Shown: positions 1-9,743 of the stretch, piece by piece
Layout of the letters: each line of letters opens with the position of its first letter
Position numbering within the stretch: the first letter of the stretch is position 1
NCBI RefSeq assembly: GCF_003284895.1
Contig: NZ_QMDV01000001.1
Coordinates: forward strand, 1,135,189-1,199,188
From: Pontibacter arcticus
Lineage (GTDB): Bacteria; Bacteroidota; Bacteroidia; Cytophagales; Hymenobacteraceae
Direction: 5' to 3'
Length of the DNA stretch: 64,000 nucleotides
Translations under genes and position numbers: made by a program
The notes under the pieces: model-generated
Database searches by the model: none
Told to the model about the DNA's origin: nothing
What the model saw: the letters and a program-made list of their open reading frames with translations, nothing else

Positions 1-982
1 GAAGGCTAAGCTCAATGTTGGTAATAATCTCCCGGGATGTGCTGTCGAACTCCATGCGGAGCTGCACAATTATACTTGCCAGGATATCAGCATCCTCCTC
101 ATCCAGTTTCTTTTCCAGCTCCACAGACTGCGTCATGATAATGGAGCCGTTCATAACTTTTAAGTAGTTAATGAAAGCACATTTTTCATTCGACGTAATG
201 GAGAAAACATCGATATTAGTAAGCGTATTACTCACAACTGTGGACTTGGTCTGGAAATCTTCCAGCATATCCAGTTTACGCTTAAATTCATGCGCCTGCT
301 CAAATTGGAAGTCAGCTGCAGCTGCAGACATCTGGTCTTTAAAGTAATTTTTAGCAACAGAAAGGTTGCCCGAAAGTATGTTTCTGATTTGGGAGATGTA
401 GTAATTATACTGCGTTTCGTCTTCTAAGGCTTCGCAGGGGCCTTTACAATTACCGATGTGATACTCTAAACAAACTTTAAACTTACCGGCAGCAATATTT
501 TCGGGTGATAAGTTATAGGTACAGGTACGTATGGGGTAAAGCGTCCGGATAAGATCCAGGATAATGTTCATGGTAGTCACGCTGGGGTAAGGCCCAAAGT
601 AACGCGAACCATCGTTTATCTTATTGCGGGTACTGATTACGCGTGGAAAGCGCTCGTTTACAATGCAAATGTAAGGATACGTTTTCCCGTCTTTCAGGAG
701 GATGTTATACTTTGGCTGATATTGCTTGATGAGGTTATTTTCCAGCAGAAAGGCATCTGCCTCGGTATCAACAATAGTAAACTCAATGTGCTGGATCTGC
801 GAAATAAGCTTCAGCGTTTTTTTATTATGTTGGGCAGAGCGATTGAAATAGGAGCTGACACGCTTCCGGATATCAATCGCTTTGCCCACATAGATAATGC
901 CTTTATCATCAAAAAACTTATACACACCGGGTTTATGCGGCAGGTGCGATATGGCATCTTTCAGTTTTTCGTTGGCAGGCAT
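1..982 (-). CDS. uvrC: UvrABC system protein C (excinuclease subunit C), C-terminus outside window
   Basis: Nucleotide excision repair endonuclease subunit that, with UvrA and UvrB, cuts on both sides of a DNA lesion. The visible 327 codons cover the N-terminal half of a protein that is usually about 600 residues. A GIY-YIG nuclease domain starts at about residue 15 (GVYKFFDDKGIIYVGKA). Four cysteines at 154, 171, 179 and 183 match the known UvrC cysteine cluster, and a UVR domain (FEQAHEFKRKLDMLEDF) follows near residue 220. The gene runs off the left edge. The ATG lies 12 bases after the stop of the PBP1A gene, so it is probably the third gene of a sprE-mrcA-uvrC operon. The family assignment is very secure. 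Confidence 0.96.
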   Translation of the reverse strand, partial: MPANEKLKDAISHLPHKPGVYKFFDDKGIIYVGKAIDIRKRVSSYFNRSAQHNKKTLKLISQIQHIEFTIVDTEADAFLLENNLIKQYQPKYNILLKDGKTYPYICIVNERFPRVISTRNKINDGSRYFGPYPSVTTMNIILDLIRTLYPIRTCTYNLSPENIAAGKFKVCLEYHIGNCKGPCEALEDETQYNYYISQIRNILSGNLSVAKNYFKDQMSAAAADFQFEQAHEFKRKLDMLEDFQTKSTVVSNTLTNIDVFSITSNEKCAFINYLKVMNGSIIMTQSVELEKKLDEEDADILASIIVQLRMEFDSTSREIITNIELSL

Positions 983-994
983 AGGTAAGCTTAC

Positions 995-3295
995 TTATAT
1001 ATCGGCATCAAGATCAATTTCGGTTGGCAGGTTTAAGAACTCATCCTGCTGCGCAGAATCTACAGGCATACTTCCCCCGTTAAATTTAGCACAATCTAGT
1101 TCTACCGATAACGGCGCAGAAGGTTTAGGGAAAGGCTCTTTCGAGCGGTCCAATGTTCTGTCGGCGTATACTTTTTGCATGAAAGCGCCGTAAACCGGCA
1201 TGGCAAGTTTGTTGCCCTGGCCCAGTGCTATACTTCTGAAGTGGATCGCACGATCTTCGCCGCCCACCCAGGTGCCAGCTACCAAGTCGGGAGTTATACC
1301 CATAAACCAAGCATCCGAATAGTTTTGTGTTGTACCGGTTTTGCCGCCAATCTCATTTTTAAGCCCATTGCGGTGGCGCAGACCATAGTAGGCAGTTCCG
1401 CCGGGTTCGGCGGCTGCTTTCAGCATATGCACCATCATATAAGCGGTTTCTTCGCTTAGTGCTTCTACTTTTTTAGGTGTGAACTCAGCAATTACATTTC
1501 CGTGCTTGTCTTCGATGCGGGTGATATAGTTTGGCTCAACCCAGGTACCTCCGTTTACGAACGTACCGTAAGCGCCTACCATATCAAACAACGTTACATC
1601 GCTGGTACCAAGTGCAAGGGCTGGTGTAGGGTCAAGTGGGGTGGTTATACCCATACGCTTGGCGGTTTTTACCAACGTTTCGGCTCCAAGTTTATTTACC
1701 AGGAACGCAGAAATAGAGTTAACAGACTCGGCTAAGGCTTTACGCAATGTAAATTTCTGGCCAGAGTACTTGTTATCTGCGTTGTTCGGGCACCACATGG
1801 TACCATCCGGGAGTGGCACACAGTTACGCGTATCAATGGCTTCGTAGCATGGGTAGTAGCCGTTTTCGATGGCGGCAGTATAAAGGAACGGCTTAAACGT
1901 AGAACCAGGCTGGCGCGCACCCTGTTTTACGTGGTCATACTTAAAGTGCTTGTAATTAATACCACCTACCCAGGCTTTAATATGGCCTGTCTGAGGTTCC
2001 ATTGCCATAAAGCCGAGCTGCAGGAAGTGTTTGTAATACTTAAGTGAATCCATCGGGCTCATGAGGCGTTCCTCTTCTCCGTTCCAGGTAAACACTTTCA
2101 TTTTTATTTTCTTGTTGAGGTAGAAATTGATAGAGTCTGTATTTCCATCAAAACGCTCGTTTAGCTTGCGGTAGCGGTCGGTACGTTTGATCGCTAAATC
2201 TGCGAAGTTTTTAATTTCCTGGTTGTTACGATCTACCCACGGGTTGCGGCCTTTCCAGTGCTCAAAGAAGGCTTGCTGGCGATCCTTCATGTGCGTTGCC
2301 ATGGCTTCTTCGGCGTAGCGTTGCATCCGTGAGTCAATTGTTGTGTAGATTTTCAGGCCATCGGCATATAAGTCGTAGCCATGTTCGCGTGCCCATTTTA
2401 AAATGGACTTTGCAGCCTCGGTACGGAAGTATGGAGCCATACCAATGTTCTGGTTTTCGACGCTATACTTTAGTTTGATGTCTTTTTCTTTTAGAGCAGT
2501 ATACTCAGCTTCTGGCAGCAGATCATACTTTACCATCTGCGACAGCACCACATTTCGGCGGCGTTTTGAGTTTTCTGGGTTCTGAATCGGACTATAATAA
2601 GTAGGAGCTTTCAGCAGGCCAACTAAAACGGCCGATTCTTCTACCTTCAGGTCCTGGGGCTTTTTGTTGAAGAATGTTTTAGCAGCCACTTTTACACCAA
2701 ACGCGTTGCTTCCGAAATCTACTGTGTTCAGGTACATCAGCATGATTTCTTTTTTGGTGTAGTTGCGCTCCAGTTTGATGGCCATGATCCATTCTTTGGT
2801 TTTCAGAATGAGCATCCGCAGGCCGGGTACATCGTTTAGCAAGCCGCCATTTAATTCTTCGGAACGGGTACTGAACAGGTTTTTGGCAACCTGCTGCGTA
2901 AGCGTACTGCCCCCGCCTTTCGACTGGCCAGTAAGCACAGAGGTAACAACGCGCGCGGTTGCTTCAGCATCAATGCCGGAGTGTTCCTCAAAGCGGATAT
3001 CTTCTATAGCAACCAAAGCGTTCACCAGGTTCTCCGGCAACTCATCATACTCTACAGGCGAGCGGTTTTCGCGGAAGTATTTACCGAGCAGTTCGTTATC
3101 GGCAGAGTATAACTCCGAAGCCAATTCGCTTTTCGGGTTTTCGAGGGTACGCAGGTTAGGCAACTCTCCAAACAGGTTCAGGAAGTTGGCACTCACAGCA
3201 AATACATAGAGCACAAATGCAACAAAGCCGCACACAAACAGCAGCCATAAAGTTGAAACAACTTTAGGATAAATTTTCTCTTGACGAGTAGTCAT
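995..3295 (-). CDS. mrcA: Penicillin-binding protein 1A, bifunctional glycosyltransferase/transpeptidase
   Basis: Class A PBP of 766 residues that polymerises and cross-links peptidoglycan at the outer face of the inner membrane. One membrane segment lies at about residues 13-35. The GT51 domain shows EDIRF with catalytic Glu98, and GGSTLTQQVAKN. The transpeptidase domain shows the SxxK motif STFK with nucleophile Ser465, the SVN motif (AESVNS), and KTG at Lys652 (GGKTGTT). Length is normal for Bacteroidota PBP1A. The start codon lies 4 bases after the stop of the upstream TPR lipoprotein gene and the stop is 12 bases before uvrC, which suggests co-transcription. Confidence 0.95.
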   Translation of the reverse strand: MTTRQEKIYPKVVSTLWLLFVCGFVAFVLYVFAVSANFLNLFGELPNLRTLENPKSELASELYSADNELLGKYFRENRSPVEYDELPENLVNALVAIEDIRFEEHSGIDAEATARVVTSVLTGQSKGGGSTLTQQVAKNLFSTRSEELNGGLLNDVPGLRMLILKTKEWIMAIKLERNYTKKEIMLMYLNTVDFGSNAFGVKVAAKTFFNKKPQDLKVEESAVLVGLLKAPTYYSPIQNPENSKRRRNVVLSQMVKYDLLPEAEYTALKEKDIKLKYSVENQNIGMAPYFRTEAAKSILKWAREHGYDLYADGLKIYTTIDSRMQRYAEEAMATHMKDRQQAFFEHWKGRNPWVDRNNQEIKNFADLAIKRTDRYRKLNERFDGNTDSINFYLNKKIKMKVFTWNGEEERLMSPMDSLKYYKHFLQLGFMAMEPQTGHIKAWVGGINYKHFKYDHVKQGARQPGSTFKPFLYTAAIENGYYPCYEAIDTRNCVPLPDGTMWCPNNADNKYSGQKFTLRKALAESVNSISAFLVNKLGAETLVKTAKRMGITTPLDPTPALALGTSDVTLFDMVGAYGTFVNGGTWVEPNYITRIEDKHGNVIAEFTPKKVEALSEETAYMMVHMLKAAAEPGGTAYYGLRHRNGLKNEIGGKTGTTQNYSDAWFMGITPDLVAGTWVGGEDRAIHFRSIALGQGNKLAMPVYGAFMQKVYADRTLDRSKEPFPKPSAPLSVELDCAKFNGGSMPVDSAQQDEFLNLPTEIDLDADI

Positions 3296-3299
3296 GTAA

Positions 3300-6134
3300 T
3301 TAGTAATTGTTTTTGAAGAAAGCCAGGTACGTTTCTACATCCTTCTTCTGCATAAATTTTTGATAGTTAGCAGAAGAGATAACAAAGGTAGTAAATTCTA
3401 CGCCTCTGATTCTACCTACCGGTGCCTGGGCTGTCATTTGTTTTATCCGGAAAGATTGAGCCACTTTCAGATCGGTAAAAGCGCGCATTACCAACATGGT
3501 TTTTCCTTCGGCAAAGGCGACAGATTCTACCTGCAAATTCTGGGCCCGGAAATAGGTGTTGTTATACTTGGTATACTTTGGCTGCACCTCTTTAAATGCA
3601 GGCGCATCTGTCGGGTAGATCATTACAAAATAGTAGGCCGAATCTGGCGTTGCTTGATAAGCCAGTTCATCTTCTATAGTAGCAGGCTCCTCAGCAGCAA
3701 CAGTTTCCGATGATGGTGCTTCAGGCAATTCTTCTGAAATTGTTTCTGCTGGTTGCTGCGCTGGTGTTACCTCGGCTGTTGCTGGCAATGGCTGGTTCGG
3801 AGTGGTTTTCTCTGCTGCAGGCTGGGGCTTGGGGGTCGACGTAGCAGAAGCGGCCAGTTGTTGATTTACCTTTTCTTCGGGCGTTAAAGCTGCAGTTGGC
3901 TGTTGCATCGGCGCTGGCTTTGGTGGTGCCTGGTCGCGGAGTTGGTTACGCTCTTCCAGGGAAGTATAACTAGCCAGCAAGGTATTTACTTTCGGCAACA
4001 GTGTGCTGTTGGGATACTGATTCTGGAAACGCAGCAATTGCTGGCGCAGCATCTCAGGCTTTTGGGTACGGGCAACCAGCATCGCCTCTAAGTATGCTAT
4101 CTTATCCGGAATATCGTTTAACGGATACAGGCTGGCAACTTTGTTCAAGAGTGCAGTTGCTTTCTGATAGTCCTGTGCCTCATAATATGTATAAGCTGAA
4201 TCGTAAAGAATATGTGCGTCTAAGTTCTCCAGTGCGTTTTTCGACATATAAGCCGGATCATCAACCAAACGCGCATAAATAGAGCTTGGGTATTGCTGCT
4301 TTATCTTCGTATAGTAAGCCTGTTTCTGAGCCTCGTCATTTCTGGCGTACAGCAAGTATAAACTGTAGCTGGTTTCGGCTGCGTGCTCGGTGTTTGGGAA
4401 TCTTCTGAGTAATTCCTCGAAGGTTTTGGTTGCCTTTGCCGGGTCTTTTAGTTTTTGGCTGTAAATATTACCCAGGTTAAATAACGCTTCTTCCACTTGC
4501 TTTTCGGAGCGTTGCAGATCAGCAGTAGACAGCGGAATGTTCTGTAGGTAAGCTTGCACTTGCGCCTGCATACGTGCTTCCGGGCTAACCTGTACTGTAT
4601 CGGTTGGTTCAGTTTGTTCGGCTTGGGCTATAGGAGTCTGTTGTGTTGCTTCGCCCCTGATTCTTGTTCGCCAGAAATCCTGTGAAGGCCTGTTGCCCCA
4701 GCGCCGCTGAAACTCAGAACGTGCCGATGCCATAGCGGTTGGGTTATCAAAATAGAAAACACCTGTACTGTTAGCTGCTGTTGCAAAAGCATCGCCGTTG
4801 CGGTTTGCCAGGGTGCTGCTTCGGCGTTGTGGGGTATTTTGCTGCTGCAGTTGTTGGGCTGTAAACGCTTGCTGTACAGAATCCTCCCGCTGTACCAATT
4901 GCTGTACCAGCGCCATGCGTTCAGCTTCGCTTAGTTTTGCCAACCGTTGCAGGCTGTCCTGAGTTTGGATGGTAGTATAGTTCTGCACAAATTCACCAAG
5001 TATGGTGCGGCGTTCCTGTACAACTTCAAAGTCCTGGGCTTGTTGCGGGTATACTTGTACGGCACTGTCGTAATAAGCTTCGGCCAGGTCATACTTGTTC
5101 AGGTTCTCAAAGTATACTTCACCGGCCAAACAGTAACTATAAGCCCGTTGGTTTGGTAAAGCGCCGGGCGTTTTCAGGGATTGTTTGAGATAAGCAAGGC
5201 CCTGATCATATTGTTTCTGCCTGAACTCGAATTGCGCCATTTCATAATAGATCTTGTCGCGGTATTCCTTGTTCTTTTCATCTTTCAGGAGCCTTTGGTA
5301 ATAGCCCGCAATGCGCTCCATGTCCTGGTTATTGGTCAGTTCAGTTACCTGCCCTAAGTTCAGCCTGCTGAAAAAGCCGAGATCGTAAGGTGGGTTGCGT
5401 TTCAGGATGGCGCTGTAATGTTGGTAGGCTTCTTTGTCTTGTTTAGTAGCTTCGTAAAGTTGGGCCAGCGTGAAACGTGCCCTCGATTCAGCATCTTTTT
5501 CTTCGAAGTTCGGAATAGAAAGTGCCAGGTTTTGAATGACAGCAGTTGTATCGCCTAAGATGCGGTGGTATTGCGCACGCGCCAGGTAAAGTTCGCGGGC
5601 GTTAGCCTTGTTGAGTCTCTCCTTGCGAAGGTATTCGGATACCGACTGCGCGTTATCCATCTCCTCTAACTTCAGGAAGGTGCGCATTAGCCAGACCAGC
5701 GCTTCGTGCTGGGTATCTTTATCCGGGCTGGATGTATTTACGAATTTAAACGTCTTGGCTGCATCGTTAAAATCAAGCTGGTAAAAACGGGCTTTGCCGA
5801 TGAGCAGGTAACATTCATCGATCCACTTGCTGTTTTTGTGCCACTGTATTGGAAACGACGCTTTTTTAACGACATCTTCTAAGTCGGCAGCAGCGGCTTT
5901 AGCTGTAACCGAGTCCAGCACGGGGTAAAGTGGCAACACCTGGCTGTAATCATACACCATCTTATCCTGCACGGCCTTTTCCACGGCATTCATCTTTTCG
6001 CGGCCCAGAAAGTAGCCATTATAGTGCGCAGTAGTATTATGGTAGGCTTTGCTAAGCGGGTTCTTGCGCTCTACAGAACACGAAGAAAACAGCAGTATAA
6101 GCGCTGTAAATACAAGGAGGGCGTATTTGTTCAA
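3300..6134 (-). CDS. sprE: TPR-repeat lipoprotein of the SprE/PorW family (type IX secretion)
   Basis: Large periplasmic lipoprotein of tetratricopeptide repeats. SprE (gliding) and PorW (Porphyromonas) are needed for type IX secretion. The mature N-terminus is typical of the family (KAYHNTTAHYNGYF), followed by TPR units to about residue 400, a Gln-rich region, further TPRs at about 550-720, a Pro/Thr/Gln/Glu-rich linker at about 750-850, and a C-terminal domain. An ATG-like longer reading starts at 6227, but I choose TTG at 6134 because it gives a clean lipoprotein signal (MNKYALLVFTALILLFSSC, lipidated Cys19); the longer form would bury this signal behind 31 residues. The divergent ATP synthase cluster starts about 300 bases away. 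The SprE/PorW name is by pattern recognition; 'TPR lipoprotein' is secure. Confidence 0.78.
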   Translation of the reverse strand: MNKYALLVFTALILLFSSCSVERKNPLSKAYHNTTAHYNGYFLGREKMNAVEKAVQDKMVYDYSQVLPLYPVLDSVTAKAAAADLEDVVKKASFPIQWHKNSKWIDECYLLIGKARFYQLDFNDAAKTFKFVNTSSPDKDTQHEALVWLMRTFLKLEEMDNAQSVSEYLRKERLNKANARELYLARAQYHRILGDTTAVIQNLALSIPNFEEKDAESRARFTLAQLYEATKQDKEAYQHYSAILKRNPPYDLGFFSRLNLGQVTELTNNQDMERIAGYYQRLLKDEKNKEYRDKIYYEMAQFEFRQKQYDQGLAYLKQSLKTPGALPNQRAYSYCLAGEVYFENLNKYDLAEAYYDSAVQVYPQQAQDFEVVQERRTILGEFVQNYTTIQTQDSLQRLAKLSEAERMALVQQLVQREDSVQQAFTAQQLQQQNTPQRRSSTLANRNGDAFATAANSTGVFYFDNPTAMASARSEFQRRWGNRPSQDFWRTRIRGEATQQTPIAQAEQTEPTDTVQVSPEARMQAQVQAYLQNIPLSTADLQRSEKQVEEALFNLGNIYSQKLKDPAKATKTFEELLRRFPNTEHAAETSYSLYLLYARNDEAQKQAYYTKIKQQYPSSIYARLVDDPAYMSKNALENLDAHILYDSAYTYYEAQDYQKATALLNKVASLYPLNDIPDKIAYLEAMLVARTQKPEMLRQQLLRFQNQYPNSTLLPKVNTLLASYTSLEERNQLRDQAPPKPAPMQQPTAALTPEEKVNQQLAASATSTPKPQPAAEKTTPNQPLPATAEVTPAQQPAETISEELPEAPSSETVAAEEPATIEDELAYQATPDSAYYFVMIYPTDAPAFKEVQPKYTKYNNTYFRAQNLQVESVAFAEGKTMLVMRAFTDLKVAQSFRIKQMTAQAPVGRIRGVEFTTFVISSANYQKFMQKKDVETYLAFFKNNY

Positions 6135-6427
6135 GGTAGTTATAGGTGCAGGAAGTATAAATATAAAGTATAAACGTGATTGCCTGCCGGAAAAGTATGA
6201 GCCCGGAACCGTTATAAGGCGCTGCAATCGTACAATTTAACGGGTTTTCTCCTACAAAAATACAATATTCTGGAAATACTTGTATGCATGGCAGGCTGGC
6301 TTATACTTAGAACTATACTAACGGGAGTTTGGTTTCAGGATAGCATTACAGTTAAGATAACGTGAAAGTGCCGGAAATACTGAAAGTATATTGGCGCTTT
6401 TACTGCGTATACCAACTTAAAAAGCAG

Positions 6428-6435
6428 TAGTTTTG
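6428..6435 (+). promoter_or_regulatory. Candidate -7 element for the atp cluster
   Basis: TAGTTTTG matches the Bacteroidota -7 consensus TAnnTTTG. No TTG was found at the usual 19-base distance upstream. Transcription would start about 10 bases before the ATG at 6452, giving a very short leader. Confidence 0.4.
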
Positions 6436-6451
6436 CAAATTGTACAGAAGT

Positions 6452-6691
6452 ATGGAAAAGCCTTCAGAAGAAAACAAGACTGAAAAGACACAGCGCGAAA
6501 GTATAAAACCTTACGTGAAATACTCGGGACTTGCTTTTCAGATGATCGGAGCACTGGTACTGGCAGCCTGGGGCGGCAAACAACTGGATGCGTGGGCTGG
6601 CAACGATAAACCCTGGTTTATGATAAGCTTGCTTTTGCTGGCAGTTATATCAACCACGTTGCTCACCATACTTTCCATTACTAAAAAATAA
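6452..6691 (+). CDS. AtpZ/AtpI-family small membrane protein of the ATP synthase cluster
   Basis: Protein of 79 residues with a charged N-terminus and two membrane helices (about residues 25-43 and 52-74). The segment YSGLAFQMIGALVLAAWGG followed by KQLDAW is typical of AtpZ/AtpI proteins, which are encoded at the head of F-type ATP synthase operons and are linked to assembly of the c-ring or ion supply. A TTG at 6440 would add four residues; I prefer the ATG at 6452. The next gene starts directly after the stop codon, so the two are translationally coupled. Confidence 0.8.
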   Translation: MEKPSEENKTEKTQRESIKPYVKYSGLAFQMIGALVLAAWGGKQLDAWAGNDKPWFMISLLLLAVISTTLLTILSITKK

Positions 6692-6697
6692 TTGCGC

Positions 6698-7081
6698 GTG
6701 AAATTTTACAGAAACCTCGTTGTACTGACTATCGTTTGTGCCGGAGTTATACTGCTGTTGCTCGAGTTTACAGGTAGTTTACTTATAAACGAGTACATCT
6801 GGCATATGCTGGGTTTCTTTGTGTTTGTAACCGCGTTTACTTATTACATTTGCAGTCTGGGGTATAAACACGATAAAGAGAACTACCAGGTATACCATTT
6901 CAGTTCAATGGGTTTCCGGATGGTTTTGTGTATAGGTGTAGTATTTGCCTATGCCTACTTTAAGGGAGAAAATAAGCTTCAGTTCGTTTTCAACTTCTTT
7001 GTGTTATATTTCCTGTATACTGGGTTTGAAATTTACAGTTTGTTGGCTAACTTGCGCCCGCATTTGAAAGAGCAGAATTAA
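6698..7081 (+). CDS. Membrane protein between atpZ and atpB (function unknown)
   Basis: About 127 residues with four predicted membrane helices (near residues 7-25, 36-54, 74-92 and 97-117). I recognise it only by position: Bacteroidota atp operons often carry such a protein where other bacteria have AtpI, so a role in F0 assembly is plausible but unproven. Start is GTG at 6698 (MKFYRN after initiation) or TTG at 6692, which touches the stop of the preceding gene. No catalytic motif is visible. Confidence 0.7.
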   Translation: MKFYRNLVVLTIVCAGVILLLLEFTGSLLINEYIWHMLGFFVFVTAFTYYICSLGYKHDKENYQVYHFSSMGFRMVLCIGVVFAYAYFKGENKLQFVFNFFVLYFLYTGFEIYSLLANLRPHLKEQN

Positions 7082-7124
7082 AGGTTGATTTTGTTGATTA
7101 AAACTTGCTATTAAATCATTCTTA

Positions 7125-8165
7125 ATGAAGAGGTTATTAGTTTTATTGTTTGCGTTTCTGACAGTAACAGCATCTTTTGCATCTGAAACAGCCGAAGGTG
7201 GCAAATTTGAGCCAGGTCCGCTTATTCAGCATCACATTGCAGATGATTACAAGTGGGAGTTCGCGCATGGCGTAGATTTGTACCTACCTGTTATTTTGTT
7301 TGATAATGGCTCTTTAAATGTATTCTCGTCAAAAAACTTCTATAACGAGAATCATGAAGTAGTGCCTTATAATGGCTATGTCATGAGCCACGGCCATATT
7401 TACCGTGCTGATGCAGCTGGCAACGCTTCTGAAGACAAAGCCGGCCTGTATGATATCTCTATTACAAAGAACGTAGCTTCCTTGTTTATTAGTGTGGCGC
7501 TTTTATTCCTGATATTTATGACGGTAGCAGGTCGCTACAAGAAAAGCGCAGGCAAAGCCCCATCTGGTATTCAGTCTTTCTTTGAGCCGATCATTATTTT
7601 TGTGCGTGATGAAATAGCGAAAGCGAACATTGGTCCTAAATATGAGCGCTACATGCCCTACCTGCTTACTGTGTTCTTTTTTATCTGGTTTAACAACCTG
7701 CTGGGCTTGATGCCGGGTGGTGCTAACTTAACCGGTAACATCGCAGTAACATTGGTGCTTGCTGTTTTAACATTGCTTATTACAGTGTTCAGCGGAACAA
7801 AATCATATTGGGGCCACATTTTCGCAACGCCAGGTGTGCCACGTTGGTTAGCTCCGATCATGATCCCGGTTGAATTGATCGGTATCCTGACAAAGCCTTT
7901 CTCTCTGATGGTTCGACTTTTTGCGAACATCACAGCAGGTCACATCATCATCCTTTCGTTGTTCAGCTTAATTTTCATTTTTGAAAGTATGGCAGTAGCT
8001 CCGCTAAGCGTAGCGTTTGCTATCTTCATGTTCTTCCTGGAGCTGTTCGTTGCATTGCTGCAGGCTTATATCTTTACGCTGCTTTCTGCTATGTACTTTG
8101 GTGGTGCAGTAGAAGAGCACGACCATGTAGATGACATGGGCCATGGCGACGGTGTACATCATTAA
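7125..8165 (+). CDS. atpB: ATP synthase F0 subunit a
   Basis: Membrane subunit that forms the proton half-channels against the c-ring. It begins with a signal-like sequence (MKRLLVLLFAFLTVTASFA) and has a long periplasmic N-terminal extension of about 120 residues, as is usual in Bacteroidota, which explains the 346-residue length. Helices follow from about residue 127. The essential arginine helix is seen in SLMVRLFANITAGHIII at about residues 262-278. The C-terminus is His/Asp rich. It sits between the small membrane protein and atpE. Confidence 0.96.
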   Translation: MKRLLVLLFAFLTVTASFASETAEGGKFEPGPLIQHHIADDYKWEFAHGVDLYLPVILFDNGSLNVFSSKNFYNENHEVVPYNGYVMSHGHIYRADAAGNASEDKAGLYDISITKNVASLFISVALLFLIFMTVAGRYKKSAGKAPSGIQSFFEPIIIFVRDEIAKANIGPKYERYMPYLLTVFFFIWFNNLLGLMPGGANLTGNIAVTLVLAVLTLLITVFSGTKSYWGHIFATPGVPRWLAPIMIPVELIGILTKPFSLMVRLFANITAGHIIILSLFSLIFIFESMAVAPLSVAFAIFMFFLELFVALLQAYIFTLLSAMYFGGAVEEHDHVDDMGHGDGVHH

Positions 8166-8183
8166 TCTGTTTTTATTTTTTAA

Positions 8184-8459
<276 letters not shown>

Positions 8460-8477
8460 TTACCATTAAAGAAATCG

Positions 8478-8533
8478 AAGGCTAACAAGCCTTTGCTTCT
8501 ACTGATCTCTCGTCCGGGCGCATGGCCCGGACG
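8478..8533 (+). other. Two hairpins in the atpE-atpF gap
   Basis: The gap holds a small hairpin (8478-8493: AAGGCT, loop AACA, AGCCTT) and a strong one (8511-8533: CGTCCGGGC, 5-base loop, GCCCGGACG). Neither is followed by a T-run, so a full terminator is unlikely. Position just after the gene for the most abundant subunit suggests an mRNA processing or stability element, or a partial attenuator, that raises c over downstream subunits. This role is inference. Confidence 0.55.
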
Positions 8534-8633
8534 CTGAGGTCAAAAACACAACACATAGTACGGTTATAGAATTAGAGGCTGCCCTGATAAGTGCAGTAAT
8601 TATAAAAGAAACTACTATTCAACTTTATACACA

Positions 8634-9128
8634 ATGGATTTAGTAACCCCCGGTTTTGGTTTGATTTTCTGGCAGGCAGTAACGTTTCTGATCGTTCTGT
8701 TCCTGCTTTCTAAATTTGCCTGGAAGCCAATCATGAACGCCCTGAGCGAGCGTGAAGCTTCTATCGAAAATGCATTAAGTGCTGCTGAAAAAGCTAAATT
8801 AGAAATTCAGGGCCTTAAAGCTGAAAACGAAAAGCTTTTAGCTGAAGCACGTCTGGAGCGTGACAGAATCCTGAAAGAAGCGTCGGATGCAGGTAATGCC
8901 CTCATCGAAACTGCCCGTAACAAAGCGAACGAAGAAGGTACGCGCATGGTACAGCAGGCTCGTGAGTCGATCGAAAACGAAAAGCGCGCTGCAATTGCTG
9001 AAGTTAAAAACATGGCTGCTGCACTTTCTATTGATATTGCAGAACGTATCCTTCGTAAAGAACTTGCTGACCCAAGTGCACAGCAGACGCTGGCACAGGA
9101 TTATATCAGTGCAGTAACGCTTAACTAA
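8634..9128 (+). CDS. atpF: ATP synthase F0 subunit b
   Basis: Peripheral stalk subunit of 164 residues: one N-terminal membrane helix (about residues 9-27), then a long charged coiled coil (EAEKLL/RILKEAS type heptads) that contacts delta and alpha. The sequence FGLIFWQAVTFLIVLFLLSKF followed by AWKPIM is typical. It follows the hairpin-rich gap and is 55 bases before atpH. Confidence 0.95.
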   Translation: MDLVTPGFGLIFWQAVTFLIVLFLLSKFAWKPIMNALSEREASIENALSAAEKAKLEIQGLKAENEKLLAEARLERDRILKEASDAGNALIETARNKANEEGTRMVQQARESIENEKRAAIAEVKNMAAALSIDIAERILRKELADPSAQQTLAQDYISAVTLN

Positions 9129-9183
9129 ACAGAAACGGAAGGTGCCGGCTTCAGGCAGGCACTGTTCTTTATAAAAAATCCCT

Positions 9184-9741
9184 ATGTCAGAAATTAGAGT
9201 TGCTTCCCGCTATGCGAAGTCGCTGATTGAACTGGCGAGCGAAAAAGGAATTGTAGAGCAGGTCCACCAGGATATGCTAGCCTTCTCCAACATCGTTTCT
9301 CAGAACAGAGATTTTAAATTGTTGCTTAACAACCCGGTTGTTAAGTCTGATAAAAAGCTGGCTGTAATTAATGCCATCTTTGCCGGTAAGGTACAGGATC
9401 TAACACTTGCTTTTTTTAAGATCGTAGCGAACAAAGGCCGCGAGGCATCGCTTGAGTTTATCGGGCAGGAATTTGAGAACCAGTACAACGAAATGAAAGG
9501 TATCGTGAAAGCAAAAGTAACATCTGCTTTCCCGCTAACTACTGCTTTACGTGATGAGCTTGGTCAGAAACTGGCCGCCCAGACGGGTAAGATCATTCGT
9601 TTTGAAGAAAGAGTGGATCCATCGCTGATCGGAGGTTTCGTACTTCGTGTAGGCGACCAGCAAATAGACAGCTCTGTGCGAACAAACCTGCGCAAGCTGA
9701 GAAATAATTTTCAAGAAAACTCCTATATTAATAAACTATAA
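9184..9741 (+). CDS. atpH: ATP synthase F1 subunit delta
   Basis: Protein of 185 residues that joins the peripheral stalk to F1. The N-terminal helical domain begins [18 protein letters not shown], and the C-terminal domain shows the family pattern [20 protein letters not shown]. Two bases separate its stop from the atpA start, so coupling is likely. Confidence 0.95.
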   Translation: MSEIRVASRYAKSLIELASEKGIVEQVHQDMLAFSNIVSQNRDFKLLLNNPVVKSDKKLAVINAIFAGKVQDLTLAFFKIVANKGREASLEFIGQEFENQYNEMKGIVKAKVTSAFPLTTALRDELGQKLAAQTGKIIRFEERVDPSLIGGFVLRVGDQQIDSSVRTNLRKLRNNFQENSYINKL

Positions 9742-9743
9742 TC

